From Bacilli bacterium (GTDB taxonomy: Bacteria > Bacillota_I > Bacilli_A > RF39 > UBA660), in contig JAFRQT010000010.1 in the NCBI GenBank assembly GCA_017428485.1, positions 1 to 64,000 on the forward strand: DNA of 64,000 nt, read 5' to 3'. The notes beneath the pieces are model-generated. The model worked only from the letters and a program-made list of their open reading frames with translations. It did not search any database and was not told where the DNA came from. The position numbers were made by a program, and so were the translations under genes. Shown here one piece after another: positions 17,052 through 26,730 of this stretch (the stretch's first letter is position 1; every line of letters begins with the position of its first letter).

Positions 17052-18902
17052 CTAATTTGTTCCAACTACTCCGCCTACGGCATCAAGTGTACCAGTAAAT
17101 GATTCCATTACATTAGATAATTTTGCCGCATCAGCTTGAGACAATTCATTAATATTAACCGCATCAGTAACATTCATGGCTGTGAACATTTTATTTAATT
17201 CAAGCTTGAAACTTCCTGCTAAAGTTAATACTTCTTTATTAATATCTGAAGAATCATATAATACTACGCTAGTATTAATATCAAACAATGTATCAGTTAA
17301 TTCATTTGCTTTCACTGTCAATGCAACTCTAGTAGTTTTTTCACCAGATTTTACTTTAGCATCTATAAATAATTTATTTTCTTTTTTATCTACTGTCATA
17401 TCTATAGTGCCTAAGCCTTCTGAAGCAATATCAATATTCATATCAGTACTACTGTTACGTATTACTATTTTAGAAGCAGAATCCTTTATCTCCATGCTTA
17501 CTAAATTATTGGTAAATGCATCTATGTCTATTACAACATCTATATCGCTAGCAAAATCAAGTTCAGATAGTTCATCTCTCTCACTAATAAGTTCTTCTTT
17601 AACATCCTCAGGTTTTTCATAATCATTTGATAAAACATTTAATGCTCTGCTATCATCTATAATAGCATTCAATGCTGCAGTATGTAATTTTTTATATTCT
17701 TTATAATCTATTTTATATGTCACTTCGACAGTTGGAGTTTTTTTACCATCTATATCCTTCATTAACATTTTTTTAGTTAGATTCTCTTCAGATATATTTT
17801 TTAATACAGCATTCTTTACAATTTCAAACAAATACAAATAATCAGCTGTCATAGTATTTAATTCTTTTTGATCAATAAAGCTACCCATATCTAAAGATTC
17901 ATCTTCTTCCATTTCCATATATACTACTTTAGGAAAAGCATCTTTAAAATCATAATATGTTTTATTGCCAACTGTATACATTGCCATATCAGTTAATTTT
18001 TGATCTTTTAATGTTAATGTTAAATCAGTTTTATTCTTATTATCTTTTAAATCAAGAGCATAATATACTTTTGCACTCAATCCAGAAATATCAGCATATT
18101 CTTTAGCTTCACTTGATACTGAGAAATTACTATCAAATATAAAACTATTAATATCAATATTTCCTTTATCAGAAGTACTATTATTTGCTAGTTTTTTTAC
18201 ATTAGCATATGTATCATTAACTAGTTTATTAATTACATTAACTGGTTTAGTTAACACAAAATAATAATATGCAAATAATCCACCAAGTATTGCTATAACT
18301 AATATAACTATTATTGGCCAAATCTTTCTTTCCTTTTCAACAAATTCATTATTTTGAGCAGAAATATTATTTTCAACAACTTGTTTTGTCTCAACTGTAG
18401 GAGTTGGCTCAACAACAGTTTCTGCAACCGCTGGTGCTTCTTCAACTGCCGTCACAGGTTCTTCAGAAACAACAGGCGCAGCAGAAATAGTCTCATTAGT
18501 ACTACTTACTTCTGGAATATCATTTTTTTCTTCGACAATATCATCCTCTTGAGTGTCTATTTCAACTTCATTTACTTTTGGAATTTCTACTTTAATGTTC
18601 CCCATTTCTGGAACAGTATTTTCAACATTATCTATTGTTGGAATAATTTGCTCATCCATATTATTCATTTTTTGTACTGTTTCTTCTTCATCTCCTAAAT
18701 TTCCTATTTCAGGAAGAGATGCTAAAGCATCTTCATCAAATTTCTCTTCTGAAGTTCCGCTTTCTAAGTCATTAATATCTGGTATTAGATTAACTTTCTC
18801 ACTTTCAGTATCAACAGTATCTGTAGTTAATTGTGTAGATCCTTCTTCAGATATTTCAATAACTTGACTTTTTTCTAATTCATTTTTTTCATCATTGTTC
18901 AC
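17052..18902 (-). CDS. Membrane-anchored protein with acidic cytoplasmic region and large extracellular domain
   Basis: A 616-residue protein of no family I can name. Residues 1-190 are acidic and low-complexity (many Glu, Asp, Val, Pro, Asn), then one membrane helix (about 195-217, WPIIVILVIAILGGLFAYYYFVL), then about 400 residues outside rich in Asp, Lys, Ser and Thr with alternating beta-like stretches. No signal peptide, so the N-terminus should be inside. The architecture resembles Firmicutes stress or cell-wall sensor proteins (TcaA-like), but I see no firm motif. GTG start at 18902 with AGGAAGTAGG upstream. It has its own promoter (18931-18959) and terminator. Confidence 0.85.
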   Translation of the reverse strand: MNNDEKNELEKSQVIEISEEGSTQLTTDTVDTESEKVNLIPDINDLESGTSEEKFDEDALASLPEIGNLGDEEETVQKMNNMDEQIIPTIDNVENTVPEMGNIKVEIPKVNEVEIDTQEDDIVEEKNDIPEVSSTNETISAAPVVSEEPVTAVEEAPAVAETVVEPTPTVETKQVVENNISAQNNEFVEKERKIWPIIVILVIAILGGLFAYYYFVLTKPVNVINKLVNDTYANVKKLANNSTSDKGNIDINSFIFDSNFSVSSEAKEYADISGLSAKVYYALDLKDNKNKTDLTLTLKDQKLTDMAMYTVGNKTYYDFKDAFPKVVYMEMEEDESLDMGSFIDQKELNTMTADYLYLFEIVKNAVLKNISEENLTKKMLMKDIDGKKTPTVEVTYKIDYKEYKKLHTAALNAIIDDSRALNVLSNDYEKPEDVKEELISERDELSELDFASDIDVVIDIDAFTNNLVSMEIKDSASKIVIRNSSTDMNIDIASEGLGTIDMTVDKKENKLFIDAKVKSGEKTTRVALTVKANELTDTLFDINTSVVLYDSSDINKEVLTLAGSFKLELNKMFTAMNVTDAVNINELSQADAAKLSNVMESFTGTLDAVGGVVGTN

Positions 18903-18930
18903 ACTAAAACCTACTTCCTATTACAACAAA

Positions 18931-18959
18931 ATTGTATCAAATTATATATAAAAAGTAAA
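18931..18959 (-). promoter_or_regulatory. Promoter of the 616-residue protein gene
   Basis: Minus-strand TTTACT (18954-18959), 17 nt, TACAAT (18931-18936), directly after the gpmI terminator. Confidence 0.65.
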
Positions 18960-18983
18960 TAAAAAATGCTTATTAAGCATTTT
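18958..18983 (-). terminator. Terminator of gpmI
   Basis: Perfect 10-bp stem AAAATGCTTA (18974-18983, minus) with TAAGCATTTT (18963-18972), followed by TTTTTATTTA. The stem includes the gpmI stop codon at 18973. Confidence 0.85.
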
Positions 18984-20481
18984 CTTTTATTAATAAACTT
19001 TCCCCGGTCATTTCTTTAGGTTTACTTATTTCATACATGTCTATAATAGTAGGTACTACATCTTGTAATGTTCCACTATCTTTTAACTTATAATTAGTAT
19101 TACATATTATAAATGGAACTTTACTATCAGTATGAGTTGTTATTATATTTCCTTCAGCATCTTTCATAAATTCTACATTACCATGATCAGAAGTAATAAC
19201 CAATTCGTAAAAATTTTCTTGGGCTTTTTCTAATATATGCCCAATACATACATCCAAACTTTCTAATCCTCTTACGCAAGCTGGTATATTACCTGTATGT
19301 CCCAAAGCATCAGGATTAGCATAGTTAACTAATATAAAGTCAAAATCATCTTCCATTGCCTTTAATACTGCCTCAGTTATTTCTGTTGCACTCATTTCTG
19401 GTTTCATATCGAACCTAGGAACTTTAGGTGAAGGCACCTGCATTTTATATAAATTTTTATCAAAAATATCTTCTGCTCCATCAAAATAATATGTAATATG
19501 TTGATATTTTTCTGTTTCAGATATTCTCGCTTGTTTAAACTCTAAATCTGCTAAGTACTTACCAAATGTATTTGATATTGTTTCATTAGTGTAGGCAGCA
19601 TCTATATCTTCAGATACACCATATAAACATAAGCATTTTAACGAATTAAATTTTTTAACATTAAACATGTTAAAATCAGGCTGAACAAATGATGAAATTA
19701 ATTCTTTCATAGTTTCTGGCCTATAATTTAAAAATAATACACCATCACCATCTTTTATATAACTACCTTTTGTGATAATGCTTGGATTAATAAATTCATC
19801 AGTAATATTATTTTTATAATGTAAACTTAAACATCTATTGTAATCGGCAAAATAATTTCCAACGTTATACACTAATGTATCATAGGCTTTCTTAACTCTT
19901 TCGTAATTACTATCATGGTCCATAGCATAATATCTTCCACAAATAGTACCAATTGTACCAAGACCCAATTTATTTACTTTTTCCATAAATGAATCAATCA
20001 GTTTTTCTGCTTCCATAGGAAGAGAATCACGACCATCAGTTATAAAATGGAATACCACATTCTTTACTTTTCTTATTTTAGCAAGTGCTAAAGCAGCATA
20101 AAAATGCTCAACACTTGAATTAGAATTTCCACTAGAAATCAAACCTATCATATGAAGAGTACTATTATTATCATTTACATAATCCATTAAATCTAATAAA
20201 GAATCATTTTCAAAAAAAGATTTATCTTTAATCTTATCATTAATTATTGTTAATGGTTGCGGAGTACATCTACCAGCCCCAATAGTCATGTGTCCAACTT
20301 CAGAGTTGCCACATTCTCCTTTTGGTAATCCAACTGCCTCTCCACTTGCTTCAAGGCTTGTCATAGGATACTCAGTCATTATTTTCTTTATGTTAGGAAT
20401 ATTAGACATACTAATAGCATTGCCACTCTCAGTGTCTCTAAGCCCAAATCCATCTAAAATTAATAAAATAATTTTCTTCAT
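18973..20481 (-). CDS. gpmI: 2,3-bisphosphoglycerate-independent phosphoglycerate mutase
   Basis: A 502-residue glycolytic enzyme interconverting 3- and 2-phosphoglycerate, Mn-dependent. Seen: ILLILDGFGLRD with the metal Asp, GNSEVGHMTIGAGR with the phosphoserine Ser, HFITDGRDSLP, RYYAMDHD, SDHGNVEFM and THTDSKVPFI with further metal ligands. Start at the ATG at 20481 (ACAGGAGA upstream); nine codons further upstream are open but have no ribosome site. In Bacillota, gpmI is often next to pgk and gap; here these genes are in the same window but split into separate units. Confidence 0.96.
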   Translation of the reverse strand: MKKIILLILDGFGLRDTESGNAISMSNIPNIKKIMTEYPMTSLEASGEAVGLPKGECGNSEVGHMTIGAGRCTPQPLTIINDKIKDKSFFENDSLLDLMDYVNDNNSTLHMIGLISSGNSNSSVEHFYAALALAKIRKVKNVVFHFITDGRDSLPMEAEKLIDSFMEKVNKLGLGTIGTICGRYYAMDHDSNYERVKKAYDTLVYNVGNYFADYNRCLSLHYKNNITDEFINPSIITKGSYIKDGDGVLFLNYRPETMKELISSFVQPDFNMFNVKKFNSLKCLCLYGVSEDIDAAYTNETISNTFGKYLADLEFKQARISETEKYQHITYYFDGAEDIFDKNLYKMQVPSPKVPRFDMKPEMSATEITEAVLKAMEDDFDFILVNYANPDALGHTGNIPACVRGLESLDVCIGHILEKAQENFYELVITSDHGNVEFMKDAEGNIITTHTDSKVPFIICNTNYKLKDSGTLQDVVPTIIDMYEISKPKEMTGESLLIKENA

Positions 20482-20530
20482 ATTTTTCTCCTGTAAACAT
20501 TTTAACACACATTTATTAAATGTTAAAGTA

Positions 20531-20568
20531 AAACTTGATATGACTAATTTACATTAATCATATCAAGT
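20531..20568 (-). terminator. Terminator of spo0A
   Basis: About 10 bp (ACTTGATATG with CATATCAAGT) across an 18-nt loop that contains the spo0A stop codon; the following minus-strand tract is TTTTACTTT, a weak U-run. Probable rather than certain. Confidence 0.6.
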
Positions 20569-21308
20569 CTTAATTTGTCTGCTATAGTAACAATGAATTC
20601 TGAATTTGTAGGCTTAGCTTTATCTATATCAACACTATGCCCAAATATTTCATCCATCAAATCAATATCCCCTCGAAGCCAAGATACCTCTATGGCATGT
20701 CTTATAGCTCGTTCAACCCTTTGTACAGATGTATTAAATTTAACAGATAAGTCAGGGTATAATTCTTTAGTAATCCCACCAATTAAGCCTGGATTATCAT
20801 ATACCATTAATATGGCACTTCTAATAAATTGGTATCCTTTTATATGAGAAGGTATACCTAATGCATGTAGCAATTTAGTCACTTGTATTTGTATTTCTCT
20901 ACTTTCTAATTCTATAATCTTATCATTATTCTTTTTAAATGTAATTGTTTGTATAATTTTATTTTTTAAATCTTCTAGATCAAAAGGTTTTAAGCAATAA
21001 TATCTTACTCCATATTCACTTACATCTCTAATCGTTTCTTCTTCATTATAAGATGTCATTACTATTACTTTTTTATTTATTTTATTTTCCTTCATATAAG
21101 ATAAAACAGATATACCATCTTTAATTGGCATTATTAAATCAAGCAACATTAAATCAAAATCTATTTTACCTTCCTTTAATATATTAATTGCCTCTTCTCC
21201 ATTAGAAGCACATTTCACTACTTCAATATTATCACTACTACTAAAATACTCTTTAATTAAACCTACTAGTCCTTCATTATCATCTACTACGAATACTTTA
21301 ATTTTCAT
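20544..21308 (-). CDS. spo0A: Sporulation response regulator Spo0A
   Basis: A 254-residue response regulator. Receiver domain (1-120): acidic pocket D9-D10, phosphoacceptor D57 in LMLLDLIMPIKDG, and the switch Thr (MTSYNEE) and Lys (YYCLKPFD). The C-terminal half is the Spo0A DNA-binding domain, with LLHALGIPSHIKGYQFIRSAI and the recognition region SVQRVERAIRHAIEVSWLRGD. Spo0A is the master switch for sporulation and post-exponential change and binds TTTGTCGAA-type boxes. Ribosome site AAAAGGAG. A hybrid kinase with an Hpt domain lies 19 kb away (39953-42262) and is a candidate phosphate donor. Confidence 0.96.
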   Translation of the reverse strand: MKIKVFVVDDNEGLVGLIKEYFSSSDNIEVVKCASNGEEAINILKEGKIDFDLMLLDLIMPIKDGISVLSYMKENKINKKVIVMTSYNEEETIRDVSEYGVRYYCLKPFDLEDLKNKIIQTITFKKNNDKIIELESREIQIQVTKLLHALGIPSHIKGYQFIRSAILMVYDNPGLIGGITKELYPDLSVKFNTSVQRVERAIRHAIEVSWLRGDIDLMDEIFGHSVDIDKAKPTNSEFIVTIADKLRLDMINVN

Positions 21309-21373
21309 ATTTTCTCCTTTTATATAATTATAACTTGATAATTATATATATTTCTACATACATTATTGTAATT

Positions 21374-21407
21374 AATTGTATAAAAATGATATATTTTGTC
21401 GCAAAAT
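21374..21407 (-). promoter_or_regulatory. spo0A promoter region with 0A-box-like palindrome
   Basis: On the minus strand TTGCGA is followed after 18 nt by TACAAT. The -35 lies in a palindrome, ATTTTG-TCG-CAAAAT, that resembles a Spo0A box (TTTTGTCGAAA) with one extra base. Autoregulation is a possibility only; a second -10 like sequence lies closer to the gene. Confidence 0.45.
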
Positions 21408-21409
21408 AA

Positions 21410-21433
21410 AAAGGATTGAATTAACAATCCTTA
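21410..21433 (-). terminator. Terminator of the large fibronectin-repeat gene
   Basis: Minus strand AAGGATTG and CAATCCTT form an 8-bp stem around a 6-8 nt loop, followed by TTTTATTTT; it starts inside the stop codon region at 21431. Confidence 0.8.
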
Positions 21434-24400
21434 TTTACTTTTAATCTTTTTAACAGAACTATATGAACTATATACTTTTGTTGTTCCATTTAATACATAT
21501 GTTCTTACTTTGTAATAGTATGTTTTTCCTTTTGCAGTTGCATTTACATATTCTAATGGATCAGTTTCACTAGTTAATGTAGTTACTAATTTATATCCTT
21601 TTTTCTTCTTTGTACTTCTATATATTTCATATCCAACTGCGCCCTCTTGTTTATTTACACTTACAACCACTTCTTTTGTTATAATGCTTTTTACGCTTGC
21701 TAGTGTTGGAGTTGATGGTACTACCTTCTTACTTACTACTTTTGAATATCCACTACAATAATTATTACTATTACATACTTTTGCTCTAAAGTAATATGTC
21801 TTACCTGGTGTTAAATCTGTCTTTGCATATGTTCCACTTGCTCCAAGTTCTTCCACTACAACATATGTCTTCTTGTCTGTGCTCATTTCTATTACATACT
21901 TTGTTGCACCTTTTACACTTTTTAATTTTACATTTAGTGTTTTATAATCTTTTGCACTCAAACTTATACTTGGTTTATTTGGTGCTGTCTTAACACTCAC
22001 AACTTCACTAAATGGTCCATATACTTTTTTGCTTCCGACTTTTTTATATGCTCTTACCTTAAATTTATATGTTGTATTTGCTTTTAGCTTTTTCTTATTA
22101 TATGTTAGTGTTCCACTCTTTGATATGGTTGTCACTTTCTTACTACCCATATACACTTCATAGCCAGTTACTCCTACTTTATCCCAAGTTAGTTTTACAT
22201 TGTTTGTTCCTACACTTGTAATTTTTAGGTTTTCTACTTTATTTGGTACAGTCTTCCCACTAACTATTGCACTTGTTTTACTACCTTTTTCATTATATGC
22301 AGTTACTTTGTAATAATATGTTTTTCCATATGTAAGGCCTTTATCCACATATTCGTTTGCTACTATATTTGCTATTTCTTTATATTTTCCCTTTTTCTTG
22401 TCGCTTCTTAGTATTTTGAATCCATTTGCATTTGCTACATAGCCCCAACTTAAATTTAATGTGTTTTCATTTCCATTTGCCACTTTTATTGTTGGTGTGG
22501 TTGTTATTGCCGCTGAACCATCTTTAGCTTTTGCTTCATAATGTAATCTTACATCAGGCCCTGAACTTACATATTCTGCCTTTAGATATTTTACATTTGA
22601 TGTAATCTTACCTTCTGCAATATCTTCAGCCATCACATATCCAGACTTTGGTTCAAATATAACCACTAATATATATCTCTTTTTAGAAACAAACTTATCA
22701 GTACTACTTAATACCTTTCCTGTTGCTTCATCTATCCATTTTATTTCTTTTACGGTTACACCTGCAGTTGAAATTTTTATATTTGATGTTTCAGGTGCCG
22801 CCCCTTCTTTAGGTTCAACTACTCCTGTTAATGCTATTGAATTAACTTCAACGTCTTTAGCATCAACATATTCAATATATGTTTTCAATTCAATAGTTTT
22901 ATCACTACTACTTAATGGAGTTGCTGATAATAATGTTGGTGTTATATTTAATACTCCACTACTCATACCCGCAGTTGCTCCTCCACTAATAGTTATTTTA
23001 ATATTGTAAATATCTTTTTCACTTGTCTTAGATGCTTTTACTGTTGCATTACTTATATTTAATGCTTTTTTTACAGCACTTTCTATTGAACTAATTATTA
23101 CACTTTCAGTATTACTTGTTGGTCTTGGTACTTGCATTACTTGTCTTAATCTTAATGCATCTTTTGAAACTGCATATAATACATCATTCTTATATATGCA
23201 TGCATATCCAGCAGCCATAGCAGAACCATAGTCCATACCGCCTGCTCTTTGATCTAGTTTTAATTCAAATCCATCATTATTAGGAATTAAACTATTTAAA
23301 TTAGCACCTTCCATAAATGCACCATAGAACGCTTCATATCTTTCATCATCATTTTTATAATTCAAATAATCATCAATTGTTTTATTTAAATATGATGGAT
23401 ATTCTTTAGAAAAATCTAGTTTATTTAAGAGTGACTTTGCTTTATTTTCTAAAGTACTATCAAAGCCTGGTCTATCATCTTCAAATTCAATTGGGAGAGT
23501 AAATTCAACTCCACAATCTAATCCATCAACTTCATCAGAATATCTGCAATAACTTGTATATTCAAAAGTATCATCCAACTCCCAAAAGAATCCATATCCC
23601 ATTTTTACAGTTATTGTTGAATAATCATCAGAAAAATCCGTTGCATATGTAATATTATCTACATCCTCAAATTCTTCAAACAAATCATAGATTACATTGG
23701 CTGCAAAATCATATAGATATTCTTTATCAATTGTTTTTACTGTTTTGATAGATAATTTTGAGTTCTTAGCTATGATACTATTCTTGATTGATTGTAAATG
23801 TTTTTTAACTGTATCAGCGCTTGTTCTTACTCTAACAATAGCATATCTATTTTGAGTTCCACCATAATTTATCTTTATTAGTGTTGCTCCATCTGCTACT
23901 GCTGTTAATAATCCACTCTGAGATACTTTTACAACAGATGTATCTAATGAAGTCCATACTACATTCTTTGAATAAGAAGTAAAATCAATTTGATGTGTTT
24001 CATTCTCATTTAAATCAAAATTTACATTGTATTCATTGAACACAAATCCAACCTCAGTAACTGCTACGTTATTCTTTTTAAATGTGTATTCATGACCATC
24101 TATTATCATTTTAAAGTCAATATTATATACTAAATTATTTTCACAATTATCATCACTAACACACGCAGTTTGAGTATCTGTCTCATAAGAATAGAAATCT
24201 GGGAATACATATTCAATTAAATTTGCTTCTGTAGCTCCAATATGTCCCCTATAATTATTCCAAGATACATCAGAAGTAAACTTAGTTAAATTTGAAAGTT
24301 TACTGTCGATTACATCTTGTGCTCCACATACTATTTTTGCGTCAAGATGATACCAGTTATCTTCACTATCATTAAATTGAAGATTAACAATAAAAATTCC

Positions 24401-24913
24401 TTTTTTCAATGGTTTTACTTTTAAACCATTAATTTGTACATTAGTGTTTTCTTCACTACTATATCCTTCATATACTTGATCTAATGTTATACTTTTTGCA
24501 TGTAAATTTTTATCTAGATATTTGTATTTAAGTGTTACCTCTTCTCCAACATTAAGGAAGAAAAATTCTTGTTCTAAATATAAACCATAGAATTTAATTG
24601 GTACAGTTGCTTCTCTACCAGAATGATTGCCAGTTCCTTCATCAAAATAGTCAAAATATACTGAGCAATACTCTTCTGTACATTTACCCACACTTGCAGA
24701 AGACATTGGATTTGTAAGTGGCATAAATATGTTATTTATTTCAGTATAAACAGCACTACTCAAGCTACTTCTATCATAATGCGTCATGTCAACTTTGACT
24801 CCATCTTGTATAATTTTGTCAACCACCTCATCAAATGTTTCTGCTTTCGTGCCTATCATAAATGCAAATAAACACATGAACAAAATAAATGCTTTTTTAA
24901 ACGTTTTTTTCAT
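21431..24913 (-). CDS. Very large secreted Ig-like/fibronectin type III protein
   Basis: An 1160-residue secreted protein: signal peptide (FKKAFILFMCLFAFMIGTKA), an N-terminal unknown region, a bacterial Ig-like group 2 domain (about 290-365, VVWTSLDTSVVKVSQSGLLTAVADG), further unknown beta-rich regions (about 370-790), and four C-terminal fibronectin III repeats (about 795-1160) sharing GKTYYYKV/GKTYYFRA-type strands. No sortase motif or C-terminal anchor, so it is either released or held by its own binding; the very basic C-terminus (Tyr/Lys rich) may bind wall polymers. Own promoter and terminator. Adhesion or matrix roles are usual for such modules, but function here is unknown. Confidence 0.88.
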   Translation of the reverse strand: MKKTFKKAFILFMCLFAFMIGTKAETFDEVVDKIIQDGVKVDMTHYDRSSLSSAVYTEINNIFMPLTNPMSSASVGKCTEEYCSVYFDYFDEGTGNHSGREATVPIKFYGLYLEQEFFFLNVGEEVTLKYKYLDKNLHAKSITLDQVYEGYSSEENTNVQINGLKVKPLKKGIFIVNLQFNDSEDNWYHLDAKIVCGAQDVIDSKLSNLTKFTSDVSWNNYRGHIGATEANLIEYVFPDFYSYETDTQTACVSDDNCENNLVYNIDFKMIIDGHEYTFKKNNVAVTEVGFVFNEYNVNFDLNENETHQIDFTSYSKNVVWTSLDTSVVKVSQSGLLTAVADGATLIKINYGGTQNRYAIVRVRTSADTVKKHLQSIKNSIIAKNSKLSIKTVKTIDKEYLYDFAANVIYDLFEEFEDVDNITYATDFSDDYSTITVKMGYGFFWELDDTFEYTSYCRYSDEVDGLDCGVEFTLPIEFEDDRPGFDSTLENKAKSLLNKLDFSKEYPSYLNKTIDDYLNYKNDDERYEAFYGAFMEGANLNSLIPNNDGFELKLDQRAGGMDYGSAMAAGYACIYKNDVLYAVSKDALRLRQVMQVPRPTSNTESVIISSIESAVKKALNISNATVKASKTSEKDIYNIKITISGGATAGMSSGVLNITPTLLSATPLSSSDKTIELKTYIEYVDAKDVEVNSIALTGVVEPKEGAAPETSNIKISTAGVTVKEIKWIDEATGKVLSSTDKFVSKKRYILVVIFEPKSGYVMAEDIAEGKITSNVKYLKAEYVSSGPDVRLHYEAKAKDGSAAITTTPTIKVANGNENTLNLSWGYVANANGFKILRSDKKKGKYKEIANIVANEYVDKGLTYGKTYYYKVTAYNEKGSKTSAIVSGKTVPNKVENLKITSVGTNNVKLTWDKVGVTGYEVYMGSKKVTTISKSGTLTYNKKKLKANTTYKFKVRAYKKVGSKKVYGPFSEVVSVKTAPNKPSISLSAKDYKTLNVKLKSVKGATKYVIEMSTDKKTYVVVEELGASGTYAKTDLTPGKTYYFRAKVCNSNNYCSGYSKVVSKKVVPSTPTLASVKSIITKEVVVSVNKQEGAVGYEIYRSTKKKKGYKLVTTLTSETDPLEYVNATAKGKTYYYKVRTYVLNGTTKVYSSYSSVKKIKSK

Positions 24914-24932
24914 AAATCACTCTCCTATATTA

Positions 24933-24961
24933 ATTATAATATTCTATAACTAATTATGCAA
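24933..24961 (-). promoter_or_regulatory. Promoter of the large fibronectin-repeat gene
   Basis: Minus-strand TTGCAT (24956-24961), 17 nt, TATAAT (24933-24938); the AGGAGAG ribosome site follows directly. Confidence 0.75.
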
Positions 24962-24979
24962 CTGAAAAATATTTTAAAA

Positions 24980-25007
24980 ATTAAAAAGAAAGAGTATATC
25001 TTTCTTT
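24980..25007 (-). terminator. Terminator of pgk
   Basis: Minus strand AAAGAAAGA and TCTTTCTTT pair across a 5-nt loop, then TTAATTTTT. It abuts the pgk stop at 25007 and ends the 26-33 kb cluster transcript. Confidence 0.75.
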
Positions 25008-26155
25008 TACTGTTTATCACCATTTAATCTTTCTAATGTCTTAAATTTCTTACCTTCTAAATATTCTAATGTAGATCCCCCACCAGTAGATATATATTTA
25101 AAAGTTTGTCCAAATTTTTTAGCAGCACTAGTAATATCACCACCTGCTAACATGGTTGTAATATTATTATTATTTAGATATGTCATTAGTTCTTTTGTAC
25201 CATTTTCATATTTTTCATCTTCATACATTCCTAAAGGTCCATTCCAAAGAACAAATTTACTATTATCTAATATTTTTTCATATTCTTTAATAGTTTCTGG
25301 TCCAATATCATATCCAATATCATTTGCTTCTATTTCATTAATTTTCCTTACTCCATTTTGAGTAACTATATCTATAGGTAAATGAATTTTATCGCCATGT
25401 GTATCCAAAAGATTTTTGCAATATTCTAATTTTTCTATACTTACAATGCTTTGACCTACATTTAGATTTTGTGATTTTAAAAATGTAAAACACATTGCTC
25501 CGCCAAGAAGTATTGCATCAGAAGTATTAACCAAATTATCAATTACTCCTAATTTGTCATCAACTTTACTTCCACCTAGTATTAATGTTTTCTTCTCATG
25601 CATTGCTTTATCTAACATTTCCATTTCTTCATCAACTAAGAAACCAGAATATGATGGTAAGAATTTTGATATTCCATATGTAGAAGCATGACATCTATGT
25701 GCACTACCAAAAGCGTCTAATACAAATATATCTGCAAGTCCTGCCCAATATTTAGATAATGCCTCATCACAAGAACTTTCCATTTTTTTAGGATAATCTT
25801 CATATCTTGTATTTTCTACTATTAATATCTCTCCATCTGACATATTATTTATTGTCCCTTCTAGCATATCTCCTCTTGTGATTGGGACAAAATATACTGG
25901 AGCATCAATTAATGTAGATAAATGTTTAGCGACAGGCTCTAAAGTATTCTTATCTTTATCTTCCTGAGATTCAACTCTGCCTAAATGTGATAATAATATT
26001 ACTTTGGCTTTATTATCAACTAGGTACTTAATTGTTTTTAATGCACCTACAATTCTAGTATCATCTTGAATCACATTATTTTTTATAGGTACATTAAAAT
26101 CAACTCTCACTAACACTTTCTTACCATTTACATTTACATTTTTAATGCTTTCCAT
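25007..26155 (-). CDS. pgk: Phosphoglycerate kinase
   Basis: A 382-residue glycolytic kinase (1,3-bisphosphoglycerate + ADP to 3-phosphoglycerate + ATP). Seen: KVLVRVDFNVPIKNN, LLSHLGRVE, DAFGSAHRCHAST, ILGGSKVDDKLGVI, LWNGPLGMYE and the C-terminal GGDITSAAKKFG with STGGGSTLEYLEGK. Slightly shorter than common 390-400 residue forms. It is 9 nt behind the dNMP-kinase-like gene and so likely shares the transcript of the CotH cluster; its usual partner gap is elsewhere (35872). Confidence 0.96.
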   Translation of the reverse strand: MESIKNVNVNGKKVLVRVDFNVPIKNNVIQDDTRIVGALKTIKYLVDNKAKVILLSHLGRVESQEDKDKNTLEPVAKHLSTLIDAPVYFVPITRGDMLEGTINNMSDGEILIVENTRYEDYPKKMESSCDEALSKYWAGLADIFVLDAFGSAHRCHASTYGISKFLPSYSGFLVDEEMEMLDKAMHEKKTLILGGSKVDDKLGVIDNLVNTSDAILLGGAMCFTFLKSQNLNVGQSIVSIEKLEYCKNLLDTHGDKIHLPIDIVTQNGVRKINEIEANDIGYDIGPETIKEYEKILDNSKFVLWNGPLGMYEDEKYENGTKELMTYLNNNNITTMLAGGDITSAAKKFGQTFKYISTGGGSTLEYLEGKKFKTLERLNGDKQ

Positions 26156-26164
26156 TTTTTATAC

Positions 26165-26722
26165 CTACCCTTCTTTATTCATGTATATATTTCTTGCTTT
26201 TTCTTTTAAATCTTCTAATGTTGTGTTAATCACTTCAATATCAAATTTATCATAATCATCTAAATCGATTTCAGTCTTATGCATTTTTTGTTCTGGTGTA
26301 AGGCCATTATCAAAGTTTGGTCGAAATACACGAACTGCGATTAAATTTGGAAAATACTTTCTTAAATCATCTATCTCTTTTTTAAATCTAACATCACTTA
26401 CAATTATTGCATCATAGAAATAACTAAATATCTCAATATCATCTTTTGTTCTATTAATAAACAAATCATCTTTCTTTAATTGCTCACGAATTATATTTGT
26501 ACCAAGTAGTTGTAACAATTCTCTAGGTTTATTTTCTTCACTCAAATCCCACCCAGTCATCTCTCTAGCATAGTATTTAATATATTTAGAAAGCTGAGTG
26601 ATTATTACTTTCTTTCCACTTTCCTCATATGCTTCTTTTAAATAATTAGAAAATGTATCCTTTCCGTGTCTCGCTTTTCCCCCTACTAAATATATTGTGG
26701 GATTTTTAAATTCTGCGTTCAT
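26165..26722 (-). CDS. P-loop deoxynucleoside monophosphate kinase-like protein
   Basis: A 185-residue P-loop protein similar to phage-type dNMP kinases: Walker A GGKARHGKDT, then an acceptor/LID helical part, IVSDVRFKKEIDDLRKYF (the SDxRFxxE block typical of this group) and a short C-terminus. The ATG at 26722 with AGGAGT 5 nt upstream is the start, overlapping no coding bases of the upstream gene. A substrate cannot be set from sequence; dNMP or another small phosphorylated metabolite are possible. It sits between the phosphodiester glycosidase and pgk. Confidence 0.8.
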   Translation of the reverse strand: MNAEFKNPTIYLVGGKARHGKDTFSNYLKEAYEESGKKVIITQLSKYIKYYAREMTGWDLSEENKPRELLQLLGTNIIREQLKKDDLFINRTKDDIEIFSYFYDAIIVSDVRFKKEIDDLRKYFPNLIAVRVFRPNFDNGLTPEQKMHKTEIDLDDYDKFDIEVINTTLEDLKEKARNIYMNKEG

Positions 26723-26730
26723 AATTACTC

